From the NCBI GenBank assembly GCA_030594205.1, contig JAUVFR010000013.1, forward strand, positions 1 through 36,722: a stretch of DNA of 36,722 nt, in the 5' to 3' direction. The notes under the pieces are model-generated. The model was not told where the DNA came from. It did not search any database and was given only the letters and a program-made list of their open reading frames with translations. Source of the stretch: Methanobacteriota archaeon (lineage in GTDB: Archaea; Thermoplasmatota; Thermoplasmata; RBG-16-68-12; JAJISG01). This document shows, piece by piece, positions 8,213 through 15,238 of the stretch. A program made the translations under genes and the position numbers. How positions within the stretch are numbered: the stretch's first letter is position 1; each line of letters opens with the position of its first letter.

Positions 8213-9439
8213 ATGGAGAAACGGGTCATCCTCGTGGTCTGCGATGGCTTGGGAGATCGGCCTGTCAAGAAGCTTCGGGGCGAGACCCCCTTGCAGGCCG
8301 CCGCCACCCCCAACTTGGACTGGTTCACCGCTCAGGGGGCATGCGGACAGGTCGATGTCATCGCGCCCGGAGTTCGACCAGGAAGCGATACGGCACATTT
8401 GGCCCTCTTCGGTTACGACCCTCACAAGGTCTACACGGGAAGGGGTCCCTTCGAGGCCGCCGGTGTGCGCCTTGACGTGCGGGAGGGAGACGTTGCCTTT
8501 CGATGCAACTTCGCCACCTTGGACTCTGCCGGGAAGGTGGTGGACCGCCGGGCCGGCAGGATTCGGGAGGGGACCGATGAGCTCGCGGCCTCACTGACGG
8601 ACATGACCCTGGATGAGACCGGGGTTGCCTTTCGGGAGGGCACCGAACACCGCGGAGCCCTCCTGCTCCGAGGGAAGGGACTCGACCCCCGGGTAACCGA
8701 TGGGGATCCCCACGCCGTAGGGGTGCCCGTGGCCGAAGTCAGGGCCCTCGCACCCGAGGCGGCGAAGACAGCGAAGATCGTCAACCAGTTCATGGACCGT
8801 GCCCGGGAGATCCTCTCTGCCCATCCCATCAACAGACAGCGCCTCCAGGACGGTCTCCCTCCCGCTAACGTCGTTTTGCCCCGAGGGGCGGGCCGACTTG
8901 CCAAGATATCCCCCGTGTCCGAGGTATGGGGTCTCCGATTTGCGGCGGTGGCGGGCGTCGCCCTCGTGAAAGGCATCTGTCGCGTGGTTGGGATGAATCT
9001 CCTCGACGTAAGGGGGGCCACGGGAGGTCTCGATTCGGACTTCGACGCCAAGGTTTCAGCAGCCATGGCGGCCCTGGACACACACGACGCCGTGGTGGTA
9101 AGCATCAAAGCGCCCGACATCGCGGGTCACGACGGACGCCCCGAGGAGAAGGTCCGGGTGATCGAACGCATCGATCGGGCCTTGGGGCCCCTGCGGGAGG
9201 CCTTCCGCGAGGAATGGGTCCTTGGCGTCACCGCGGATCATTCCACTCCCAGCTCGACGGGGGATCACAGCGCAGATCCTGTTCCCCTTCTCGCCTACAC
9301 CGATGGGGGACGAAAGGACGAGGTCAGCCAGTACGACGAGCTCGCCGTGGCAAAGGGATCCCTCGGCAGAATTCGTGGGGTGGACGTGCTTCCCCTCCTA
9401 CTCGACCTGGCGGACCGCACGGAGAAGTTCGGGGCCTGA
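8213..9439 (+). CDS. apgM: 2,3-bisphosphoglycerate-independent phosphoglycerate mutase, archaeal type
   Basis: The 408-residue protein interconverts 3- and 2-phosphoglycerate in glycolysis and gluconeogenesis. It belongs to the alkaline phosphatase superfamily. Metal and catalytic sites are visible: VVCDGLGDRP at 8-17, the phosphorylated serine in GSDTAHLALFGYDP (Ser58), SIKAPDIAGHDG near 305, and VTADHSTPSSTGDHS near 340-355. The order matches the archaeal ApgM form, which is distinct from bacterial GpmI. The start codon is set by the TATA-like box 27 bases upstream. The gene is monocistronic in appearance; a 134-base gap separates it from rpo7 and contains a short CCCGTG/CACGGG hairpin near 9490-9505. 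Confidence 0.95.
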   Translation: MEKRVILVVCDGLGDRPVKKLRGETPLQAAATPNLDWFTAQGACGQVDVIAPGVRPGSDTAHLALFGYDPHKVYTGRGPFEAAGVRLDVREGDVAFRCNFATLDSAGKVVDRRAGRIREGTDELAASLTDMTLDETGVAFREGTEHRGALLLRGKGLDPRVTDGDPHAVGVPVAEVRALAPEAAKTAKIVNQFMDRAREILSAHPINRQRLQDGLPPANVVLPRGAGRLAKISPVSEVWGLRFAAVAGVALVKGICRVVGMNLLDVRGATGGLDSDFDAKVSAAMAALDTHDAVVVSIKAPDIAGHDGRPEEKVRVIERIDRALGPLREAFREEWVLGVTADHSTPSSTGDHSADPVPLLAYTDGGRKDEVSQYDELAVAKGSLGRIRGVDVLPLLLDLADRTEKFGA

Positions 9440-9573
9440 GGCTGGGGACCTCTCCCGACAACTTCTTATTCTGGGCGCCCTTGAACGGAGACCCGTGACC
9501 ACGGGCGCCTGCCCGGTGCCCCGGCGATCCCGTTGAGACGGCCTTGTGCTCGACGCGGGCCTGAGGATATCCC

Positions 9574-10143
9574 ATGTATGTCAAAGTCACCCGTGAGGAC
9601 GTCGTGCGCATCCCGCCCCACCGACTGGGCGAGAACCTGGACGAGGTCGCCAAGGAACTCACCCGAACCACCCTCGAGGGGAACGTGAGCGGGGAGGACG
9701 GACTGACCCTCCTGGCCTCCAACATCACGCGGGTGGGCGACGGGCGAATCGTCCACGGGGACGGCGCCGTCTACCAGAAGGTCCGTTTCGACGCCCTGAT
9801 GTTTCAACCAGCCATGCAGGAGATGGTCGAAGGGAGCGTCGTCGAGGTGCTCAAGTTCGGAGCCTTCATCCGCTTCGGGCCGCTGGATGGCCTGCTCCAC
9901 ATCAGCCAGATAATGGATGACCGCGTGGACGTGGACGAGGACAATCAGCGACTCATCGGCAAGGATACGAAGCGGGACTTACGCCTGGGAGACAAGACCC
10001 GGGCGCGCATCGTGGCCGTGAGCCTCAACGAGCGGAATCCGCGGGAGAGCAAGATCGGGCTCACGATGCGCCAGGCGGCCCTCGGCAAGCTCGACTGGTT
10101 CGAGGAGGATCGCAGGAAGGCCAGGAAGGCCCGGGGGCGCTAA
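9574..10143 (+). CDS. rpo7: RNA polymerase subunit Rpo7 (RpoE')
   Basis: The 189-residue protein begins MYVKVTREDVVRIPP, the usual Rpo7 start, with the N-terminal tip domain (residues 1-80) and an S1 RNA-binding domain (VEGSVVEVLKFGAFIRFGPL onward, about 85-160). Rpo7 pairs with Rpo4 to form the stalk of the archaeal polymerase, which helps open promoters and binds the emerging transcript. It is the first gene of an operon; its stop codon overlaps the start of spt4 (TAATG). The partner gene rpo4 lies in a separate operon in this window (14619-14936). Little of the C-terminal tail (DRRKARKARGR) is expected to be structured. Confidence 0.96.
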   Translation: MYVKVTREDVVRIPPHRLGENLDEVAKELTRTTLEGNVSGEDGLTLLASNITRVGDGRIVHGDGAVYQKVRFDALMFQPAMQEMVEGSVVEVLKFGAFIRFGPLDGLLHISQIMDDRVDVDEDNQRLIGKDTKRDLRLGDKTRARIVAVSLNERNPRESKIGLTMRQAALGKLDWFEEDRRKARKARGR

Positions 10144-10334
10144 TGGTAGCCAAACTGCTCAGAGCGTGCCCCGTGTGCAGCTTCATTACGGAGGAGGACC
10201 GCTGTCCTCGAGACGGGGGCGAGACCTCCAAGGACTGGCAGGGTTACGTGGTCATCGTGGACCATGCCAAGTCCGAGATCGCGAAGAAGATGGGGATCGA
10301 TGTCAACGGACGATATGCCCTCCGGGTTCGGTAA
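10143..10334 (+). CDS. spt4: Transcription elongation factor Spt4 (RpoE'')
   Basis: This 63-residue zinc protein partners the NGN domain of Spt5 and promotes processive transcription. The first cysteine pair is present (ACPVC at 8-12). The second half reads RCPRDGG, whereas the family usually has CPxC, so the fourth zinc ligand appears to be replaced by aspartate. The conserved middle and end (WQGYVVIVDHAKSEIAKKMG, then GRYALRVR) are intact. Its ATG shares a base with the rpo7 stop, and its 3' end overlaps the dephospho-CoA kinase start, so the three are translated from one message. Confidence 0.95.
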   Translation: MVAKLLRACPVCSFITEEDRCPRDGGETSKDWQGYVVIVDHAKSEIAKKMGIDVNGRYALRVR

Positions 10335-10845
10335 GACACTGCGGCTTCCTGAGGCGATGCGCCCCGAGCTCCGCATCCCCTTTGGACGCCTCACGGATGC
10401 CGAGGGCTTCGATCGTGAGGTCAAAGGCCATGGCAAACTGGTCACCGTGGGGGATTACGTCACCGCCGCCGCCCTGACCGCGACGCAGCGGCCCCGGGTC
10501 GCCATCGTTGACTTTCACGTCGAGAGACGTCCGGATGATCGACTGAACGACCTGCCCCTCTTCGAAGGGGCCAAGACCCTTGAGGTGGAGAACCCGGCTG
10601 GGCAGATCGCGGCCGGGGCGTGGGATGCCTTGATGCAGGCCTTCGATCATCCGGGGCCCGTCGTGATTCGTGTCAGAGGGGAGGAAGATCTGATGGCCCT
10701 GCCGGCCATCGCGCTGGCCCCTCCGGGGTATGTCGTGGCCTACGGGTTGCCGGCCCGGGGTGCCGTTCTTGTGGATATCACCGACGAAAGCCGTGGACGT
10801 GCCGACGCGTTCCTGGCACGCATGGAGGTCCTGAATGGAAATTGA
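10300..10845 (+). CDS. GTP-dependent dephospho-CoA kinase (DUF359)
   Basis: The protein of 181 residues performs the last step of coenzyme A synthesis in archaea, using GTP. Family landmarks are LRIPFGRL near the start, KLVTVGDYVTAAAL, PRVAIVDFHVERRP, and VIRVRGEEDLMALPAIALAP. The usual IVDGK(T)R loop reads IVDFHVERR. I chose ATG 10300 because the spt4 overlap is then 35 bases and a GGGGATCG ribosome site precedes it; ATG 10315 is an alternative and 10264 adds low-complexity residues. The gene sits between spt4 and rps24e, a neighbourhood common in euryarchaea, and overlaps rps24e by 11 bases. Confidence 0.88.
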   Translation: MSTDDMPSGFGKTLRLPEAMRPELRIPFGRLTDAEGFDREVKGHGKLVTVGDYVTAAALTATQRPRVAIVDFHVERRPDDRLNDLPLFEGAKTLEVENPAGQIAAGAWDALMQAFDHPGPVVIRVRGEEDLMALPAIALAPPGYVVAYGLPARGAVLVDITDESRGRADAFLARMEVLNGN

Positions 10846-11128
10846 GATTCTCTCCCGGCGGGAGAATAAGCTCCTGAGCCGACTGGAAGTGCGCTTCCAG
10901 GTCCGCTATGAGGAGGGGACAACCCCTTCGCGACCCGAGATGCGGGAGGGACTCACGAAGGAGTTGAAACTCAACAAGCAGGTGCTCGTCGTCGACAGCG
11001 TCCACTCCCAATTCGGGAAGCGAGAGGCCCGGGGGTACGCCAAGATCTACGAGTCGGTCGAGGATGCGCGTCGCCTGGAGCGCCCCCACGTACTGGCCCG
11101 AAACGGGCTCGCGGAGGCGCCGGCATGA
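10835..11128 (+). CDS. rps24e: Ribosomal protein S24e
   Basis: The 97-residue protein begins [16 protein letters not shown] and contains the S24e core ([20 protein letters not shown], then [15 protein letters not shown]). It is a small-subunit protein shared by archaea and eukaryotes. Length is normal. It overlaps the preceding kinase gene by 11 bases and the following rps27ae gene by four (ATGA), so translation of all three is probably coupled. Confidence 0.95.
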   Translation: MEIEILSRRENKLLSRLEVRFQVRYEEGTTPSRPEMREGLTKELKLNKQVLVVDSVHSQFGKREARGYAKIYESVEDARRLERPHVLARNGLAEAPA

Positions 11129-11295
11129 GGAAGCGGGAGCTCTACAAGGTCGAAGAGGGCAAACTCAAGCGGGAGCGCCCGTTCTGCCCTCGATGCGGGC
11201 CCGGGGTGTTCTTGGCACAACACGAGGATCGGGTGTCCTGCGGTCGCTGCGGCTATACGGAGTTTCAGAGGAAGGACACGGCCACGAAGAAGTAG
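11125..11295 (+). CDS. rps27ae: Ribosomal protein S27ae
   Basis: I translated this 56-residue protein directly. It begins [20 protein letters not shown] and has four cysteines in the C-x2-C ... C-x2-C zinc pattern (FCPRCG and [11 protein letters not shown]). It is the archaeal form without the ubiquitin fusion seen in eukaryotes. Its ATG overlaps the rps24e stop (ATGA). The stop at 11293-11295 ends the operon; the next 255 bases up to the tRNA promoter hold no gene I can support, only a weak plus-strand frame beginning at ATG 11360. Confidence 0.95.
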   Translation: MRKRELYKVEEGKLKRERPFCPRCGPGVFLAQHEDRVSCGRCGYTEFQRKDTATKK

Positions 11296-11550
11296 CTCCG
11301 CCCATCCACCGTGAAAGGCTCGTAATTCAGGAGATTGGGAGGGATTGCCCCGGATCGATATGTTCATGTTCAGATGCCCGGAGCGCGAGGCGAGTTTCTA
11401 CTCCATCCCACCGGGGAGGGATACCCAACGGGAGCCTGGAGGCGTCGGAAGGCACCAAGGCCGCGTCCGTCTGCTGTCGGAACGACCACAAGAATGGTAT
11501 GTTAGACCAAGGAAGACGCCCCGGCTCCCACAGCTTTTGACCCCACCATA

Positions 11551-11558
11551 GATATATC
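11551..11558 (+). promoter_or_regulatory. TATA box of the tRNA-Arg gene
   Basis: GATATATC is centred about 28 bases before the first tRNA nucleotide at 11583, the normal archaeal promoter distance. It supports transcription of the tRNA on the plus strand. Confidence 0.65.
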
Positions 11559-11599
11559 GCGTTGGGTCCTTCCCGCCTTCGCGGGCCTGTAGTGTAGCT

Positions 11600-11629
11600 A
11601 TCCTGCGCGCCGAACGTGCCGGACTGCAA
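11600..11629 (+). other. Predicted D-loop intron of tRNA-Arg (30 nt)
   Basis: A central helix pairs GTAG (11594-11597) with CTGC (11624-11627), using one T-G pair. Three-base bulges are CTA (11598-11600) and AAT (11628-11630). The inner stem TCC-T-GCGC (11601-11608) pairs with GTGC-C-GGA (11616-11623) with one mismatch and a seven-base loop. Cutting after the second base of each bulge removes 11600-11629 and restores a D-loop with G18G19. The outer helix is weak, so this is a relaxed motif. Confidence 0.7.
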
Positions 11630-11672
11630 TGGACATCACAGGGGCCTCCGGAGCCCCAAACCTGGGTTCGAA

Positions 11673-11693
11673 AGGCCCTCGAGGGCCAGAAAT
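11673..11693 (+). other. Predicted T-loop intron of tRNA-Arg at position 59/60 (21 nt)
   Basis: The outer helix is the T stem. A central helix pairs TTCG (11667-11670) with AGAA (11688-11691), three pairs and one G-A mismatch. Bulges are AAA (11671-11673) and ATT (11692-11694). The inner hairpin is GGCCC-TCGA-GGGCC (11674-11687). Cutting after the second base of each bulge restores exactly TTCGAAT followed by C61. Confidence 0.8.
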
Positions 11694-11735
11694 TCCCGGC
11701 AGGCCCGCTCCTGCTCCGCGGCAAGGGCTTAACGG

Positions 11736-12320
11736 ATGTCCTCTCTGTCATGGCCCGTGGTAAGGCTCGAGCGGCCCCCAGACGACGAGGTCGACCGGCT
11801 CCTCCAGAAATACGGTCGAATTCGACGGCGCTTTGTCGACTGGGACAGGCGGGACCGCGACGAACCCGAGGAGCCCCCGTGCGATGGCGAGGTTGTGCTG
11901 CTCGTGCGGGATGCCGAAGGCCGTCTCGCCATGGTCCAGCATCGGGAGGGTTCCAAGGACTTCCTCCTCCCGACCGGCCGCATCCAGCCTGGAGAGGGAG
12001 TCGAGGAGGCTGCCCTGCGCGAGGCCCTGGAAGAAACGGGCTGCCACGTCGCCATCGACGAGGTCCCCGCCCTCCACCGCATTCGAATCCGGTTTCGGGA
12101 TGCCGAATGGGAACGATGGTTCTTCCTCGTACTGTGCCGTGTCCTTGCGGCGGAAGACGGTCACCGGGACACCGACGAGATTGAGGCCGTCAAGTTTGTC
12201 CACCTTCCCGGGGAGATGCCCATCGAGTGGGCGCAGTGGGAGTGGCCGATGTGGGTGCTCAAGGACGCCAGTCTCCTCCACCCGCACTCGTTCTTGTTAG
12301 GGAAGGCATCCACCGACTGA
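11736..12320 (+). CDS. Nudix hydrolase
   Basis: The protein of 194 residues has a complete Nudix box: G-x5-E-x7-REALEETG, starting at GRIQPGE (about residue 81) and ending REALEETGC. Flanking strands fit the fold (GEVVLLVRDAEGRLAMVQH before it and ERWFFLVLCRVLAAED after it). Such enzymes hydrolyse nucleoside diphosphates linked to another group; the substrate is not readable here. The N-terminal 45 residues are charged and may form an extra helix. It starts 28 bases after the tRNA-Arg gene, and is convergent with the second Nudix gene, which begins its 3' end 13 bases downstream. Confidence 0.88.
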   Translation: MSSLSWPVVRLERPPDDEVDRLLQKYGRIRRRFVDWDRRDRDEPEEPPCDGEVVLLVRDAEGRLAMVQHREGSKDFLLPTGRIQPGEGVEEAALREALEETGCHVAIDEVPALHRIRIRFRDAEWERWFFLVLCRVLAAEDGHRDTDEIEAVKFVHLPGEMPIEWAQWEWPMWVLKDASLLHPHSFLLGKASTD

Positions 12321-12333
12321 GGGACTCGAGACC

Positions 12334-12774
12334 CTACTTCCGATCCGGTCTGTCTCGAAGCCGTACCGCCTCCAGGATGGTGGTGCGCGCGAGGGGAGTC
12401 AGATCGACCTCCTCGAGATCCGCAACCGGGACCCACTCCGTCGCGGAGACATCGCTGCCCGGACGAAGCTCGCCCCCCACCATCTGGCAGAGGAAATCCA
12501 AGAGGACAAAGTGGAAACGTACTCCGCCGCCCTCTTCCACAATGCTGTCGTAGGCGCCCACGAGTTCCATCGGGCGCACGTCCAAGCCTGTCTCCTCAAG
12601 GACCTCCCGAACGCCTGCCTCGCGCAAGGTCTCCCCCACCTCCACCGATCCTCCCGGAAGGCTCCACCGACCGCGTAGGGAGCCACTATTCTCGTCGGAC
12701 CACCAGCACCTCGTTGCCTCGGAAGAGCACACCGACACGGCGGGGGTGGGCCGAAGGGGAAACCAGCGGGTCAT
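12334..12774 (-). CDS. Nudix hydrolase with a frame-shifted first strand
   Basis: The 146-residue product has an intact Nudix box (GGSVEVGETLREAGVREVLE with ETG next), so catalysis should be possible. Upstream, residues about 15-30 read SVCSSEATRCWWSDE, unlike any Nudix strand. In the next frame the same bases (about 12686-12732) read GVLFRGNEVLVVRRE, which is exactly the expected first strand. The gene therefore seems to carry one deletion and one compensating insertion about 45 bases apart, real or from sequencing. ATG 12774 overlaps the nreA stop by four bases (ATGA), which sets the start and suggests coupled translation with NreA. Confidence 0.8.
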   Translation of the reverse strand: MTRWFPLRPTPAVSVCSSEATRCWWSDENSGSLRGRWSLPGGSVEVGETLREAGVREVLEETGLDVRPMELVGAYDSIVEEGGGVRFHFVLLDFLCQMVGGELRPGSDVSATEWVPVADLEEVDLTPLARTTILEAVRLRDRPDRK

Positions 12775-13994
12775 CCCGCCCACCCGGGATAGTCGGTAAG
12801 TCGACGCTGGCACAGGGCGAAGGAAATCACGGCACTCTGCCGAACCCACTCCTCCAAAGGAATCTCGAACCGTGTGCCGACGTACGAGAGGGCCTGAGTG
12901 AGGTCCGGGAAGCTCATGTAGGGCTGGTGCAAGGCCCGTCGCACGTTCTCCCGGACATTCCAGACGCCAAGGGGGAGGAAATGACCCGGGTGGGTTTCCC
13001 GCAGGACGATCGCTGTCGCCTGGCGGCCTTCCCGCGCAAGGGCTTCCGCGACCGCGAACCGGGCAGCGTAGTAACAGCCTCGGATGGAGGCGTAGGCCTT
13101 CCGGCCCCGATACCCCTCGCTGTCTCCGATCATGGCAATCTCACGAGTCGAGGGGTTCCAGGTGGTCCGCGGAAACCAGGCTTCGAGGAGCTCGTAACTC
13201 CAGACCCGAGGGAGCAACAAGACAAGGAATCGGTTGTCCAGGCGGACCGACTCATACACCCGGAAGTCGTCGATCAGAGGGAGAGTCCGGACGTCCTCCA
13301 ACAGGCGATGGCCCAACGCATCATCCACAGCCGTGATGCTCCAGCGCGTAGGGACGAGCTTCCTCCCGTCCTCCAATCCGAGAACCCCCGCGCTCAGGGC
13401 GCGTACGATGCGGGATACCTCCACCCCCTCATCGTAGAGCCGCAGAATCGCAGCCCCCGCTCTCAGGTCTCCGTCCCCCCAAACTCTCTCCAGGCGGGCG
13501 TCCGTCTTGACACCGCTCGTGCCCATCTGGAGCAAAGGGGCCGACGGACCGAAGGGCTGCGCAACCCGATCGGACGACATCCCTCCTCGGGGCGAGCGGG
13601 AAAATGCGAGTTCCAAGTCCGCGGGCCGGGCGGCCAGGGCCAGTTCCTGGAGCTGATCCAGAAATCGTCCGCCCTCGCTGACGTTCACGGCCATTCGACG
13701 CATTCCACGTACCAGGCTGAACCGAAAGGCGATGATCTCCGGGAAATCGAAATCAAGCCATGCCTCGGGGAGGTCGAGGAGCGTGGTGTCCCCGTGGAAA
13801 GGGGGCAGGAGGGGCCCGACATTCACCTTCGGATACCCATAGCGCCCGATGAAGATCCCCGGGGGAGAGGTTCCGGAAAGGGACCGGGAGGCAGGCGGGG
13901 TCCAGGGCTCGCCCCTCGCCATGGAAGGTATGGGAACCCGAGAGAGGCGCGCGGAGGCGGCCTTGCCGGAGAGACGGCGGATAGGAAGGTCCAC
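12771..13994 (-). CDS. nreA: DNA repair protein NreA (DUF650/DUF651)
   Basis: The 407-residue protein contains the NreA hallmark GIFIGRYGYPKVNVGPL at about 46-62 and the conserved C-terminal half (HFLPLGVWNVRENVRRAL near 340). NreA proteins take part in archaeal DNA repair and bind PCNA through a C-terminal motif; the last residues QRRLTDYPGW (about 396-405) resemble a PIP box. The N-terminal zinc cysteines found in some members are missing. The start is GTG 13994: a CTTATATC box is centred 27 bases upstream, so the mRNA probably begins on the start codon. The second Nudix gene follows with a four-base overlap. Confidence 0.9.
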   Translation of the reverse strand: MDLPIRRLSGKAASARLSRVPIPSMARGEPWTPPASRSLSGTSPPGIFIGRYGYPKVNVGPLLPPFHGDTTLLDLPEAWLDFDFPEIIAFRFSLVRGMRRMAVNVSEGGRFLDQLQELALAARPADLELAFSRSPRGGMSSDRVAQPFGPSAPLLQMGTSGVKTDARLERVWGDGDLRAGAAILRLYDEGVEVSRIVRALSAGVLGLEDGRKLVPTRWSITAVDDALGHRLLEDVRTLPLIDDFRVYESVRLDNRFLVLLLPRVWSYELLEAWFPRTTWNPSTREIAMIGDSEGYRGRKAYASIRGCYYAARFAVAEALAREGRQATAIVLRETHPGHFLPLGVWNVRENVRRALHQPYMSFPDLTQALSYVGTRFEIPLEEWVRQSAVISFALCQRRLTDYPGWAG

Positions 13995-14017
13995 GCGTGG
14001 GTCTGGGGTAAGGGGTG

Positions 14018-14025
14018 CTTATATC
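14018..14025 (-). promoter_or_regulatory. TATA box of the nreA-Nudix operon
   Basis: GATATAAG on the minus strand, centred about 27 bases before the GTG at 13994. It predicts a leaderless GTG-initiated transcript. Confidence 0.6.
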
Positions 14026-14060
14026 CGAAGGGGGGAGGTGCCCGAAAGTGCCGTCTCGGA

Positions 14061-14609
14061 TCAACGAGACACAAAGATATGATATTTCTGGGCGGGATCC
14101 GCCAGCTCCATCTCAATGCGCTTGGCGAGGAGGCGTGCGGGGCGATGGAGAGTGGGAACCCGCTTCGTGAGGTCCTCGAAGCTGGTGAACAGACCCACCT
14201 TTCGCTCCTCTAGGATTCCCCACATCGTCTTCTTTCCGAGCCCCGGGATGAGCTCAAGCATGTGAAACCGCGTCGTGATGGCCTGCGCCTCGTTGTAGAA
14301 TCGCAGGTACCGCTCCTCGTGCTCCTCCACGATCTCTTCCAGCACAAAGGGGAGTTCGTTCTGGGCGGCCACGGTGAGCTCCTCGTATCCGATCCGGCGC
14401 TTCACGTGCTGAACCTTGTCCCGGAGCTCCAAGTCCTTTCCGATGTAGACCCCCTCCCCGATGACCATGTCAACCCCGTCCCGGGACACCAACTCGAAGA
14501 GCTTGAACTCGTCCTCTCCGATCCCGTAGGCCACGGCCTCCCGTCGATAGCGGGGTCCCTCGGGATGGCCTTGGGGCAAGTAATCGATGACGCGGGCGTA
14601 ATCCTCCAA
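14061..14609 (-). CDS. DUF655 RNA/DNA-binding protein
   Basis: The 182-residue protein matches the archaeal DUF655 family: an OB-like N-terminal half (MEDYARVIDYLPQG, then DMVIGEGVYIG) and a C-terminal helix-hairpin-helix part (ELIPGLGKKTMWGILEERK). The family is almost always encoded next to rpl21e and rpo4, and often next to a KsgA-type methyltransferase, which is not present here. Its biochemical role is not established; the domains suggest nucleic-acid binding connected to ribosome production. It begins with TTG 14609, nine bases after the rpo4 stop, with a GGGGG stretch before it. Confidence 0.92.
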   Translation of the reverse strand: MEDYARVIDYLPQGHPEGPRYRREAVAYGIGEDEFKLFELVSRDGVDMVIGEGVYIGKDLELRDKVQHVKRRIGYEELTVAAQNELPFVLEEIVEEHEERYLRFYNEAQAITTRFHMLELIPGLGKKTMWGILEERKVGLFTSFEDLTKRVPTLHRPARLLAKRIEMELADPAQKYHIFVSR

Positions 14610-14618
14610 AAGACCCCC

Positions 14619-14936
14619 TCAAAGGTATTTTTCCACGAGATTCAGCACGCGGTCGATGTCCTCTTTGGCGAGGGTGAATCGTTCCTTGGAGAAGATGGCC
14701 CGCACTTCTTCAGGTTCCGTGGGCATGAGGTCCACGACCTTGACGGCGGTGGAGGGGGACATGAACTCCAGCTCCAGAAGCCCTTGGACCAGCTTCTTGG
14801 CCTTCTTGGCCGGAAGACGGGCGAAGGCTTCGGCGTGCTGGAGGGCATACCCTTGCTCTGGAGAGAGCTCGCCTCGATCCTCCTTCTCCTTCTCAAGGAG
14901 CTCCCTGACCTCGGCCAGGGTCAAGTAATCCTCCAT
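14619..14936 (-). CDS. rpo4: RNA polymerase subunit Rpo4 (RpoF)
   Basis: The 105-residue protein begins MEDYLTLAEVRELLEKE and ends in the HRDC-like segment (PTEPEEVRAIFSKERF, then IDRVLNLVEKYL). It forms the polymerase stalk with Rpo7, whose gene lies at 9574-10143. Length and order are normal. It sits between rpl21e (gap eight bases) and the DUF655 gene (gap nine bases) in a single operon, an arrangement conserved across archaea. Confidence 0.96.
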   Translation of the reverse strand: MEDYLTLAEVRELLEKEKEDRGELSPEQGYALQHAEAFARLPAKKAKKLVQGLLELEFMSPSTAVKVVDLMPTEPEEVRAIFSKERFTLAKEDIDRVLNLVEKYL

Positions 14937-14944
14937 CCAAGCAC

Positions 14945-15238
14945 CTACCCTACCTTGCGCAAGTGCTCGGGGGTCGCGATCACCCGCTTGATGAGGCCCC
15001 CCTGCCGTACGGCCACCACGTATGCTCGGCCCCGCCGCTCCTCGACCGTCCCCGTCAGGCCGTGGTAGCGCTTGTTGGGCTGGCCCTTGTGGATGCTCGG
15101 ATCGATGACAATGGCGGCCTTCTCGCCGGGGACGAAGGGGGTGAAGAAATGCGTGACAGGAGGGGGTCCCCTATCCCGAGGTCGTTTCCGGAACTTCTGT
15201 CGCGTCCGGCGCCTTGGACCCTTGGAGGCCTTGACCAT
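14945..15238 (-). CDS. rpl21e: Ribosomal protein L21e
   Basis: The 97-residue protein starts MVKASKGPRRRTRQKFRKRP and contains the L21e core (IDPSIHKGQPNKRYHGLTG followed by TVEERRGRAYVV). It binds the large subunit near 5S rRNA. ATG 15238 is the only start that gives the conserved N terminus; longer frames upstream only reflect overlap with Pus10. Its first 68 bases overlap the end of pus10 in another frame, an unusually long overlap between two core genes. Confidence 0.95.
   Translation of the reverse strand: MVKASKGPRRRTRQKFRKRPRDRGPPPVTHFFTPFVPGEKAAIVIDPSIHKGQPNKRYHGLTGTVEERRGRAYVVAVRQGGLIKRVIATPEHLRKVG

Larger units (their letters stand above)
11583..11707 (+). tRNA. tRNA-Arg (CCG) with two non-canonical introns
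   Basis: The ends pair perfectly: GGGCCTG (11583-11589) with CAGGCCC (11700-11706), discriminator G at 11707, no encoded CCA. The D stem is GTG (11592-11594) with CAC (11637-11639). The anticodon stem is GGGGC (11641-11645) with GCCCC (11653-11657) around CTCCGGA, giving anticodon CCG at 11648-11650 with U33 and G37. The T stem is CTGGG (11662-11666) with CCCGG (11695-11699). Two inserts, 11600-11629 in the D-loop and 11673-11693 in the T-loop, both form bulge-helix-bulge structures. Removing them leaves 74 bases with U8, A14, G15-C48, G18G19, A21 and the T-loop TTCGAAT all in place. There is no intron at the usual 37/38 site. A TATA box lies at the right distance upstream. Confidence 0.85.

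Noticed and set aside
11345-11551. 68-codon plus-strand frame between rps27ae and the tRNA
   Set aside because: No similarity to known proteins, arginine-rich composition, only a weak promoter-like CGTAATTC; kept as an unsupported possibility.
12714-14213. 499-codon open frame on the plus strand
   Set aside because: It is antisense to the well supported nreA and Nudix genes, has no family motif and is typical of long mirror frames in GC-rich DNA.
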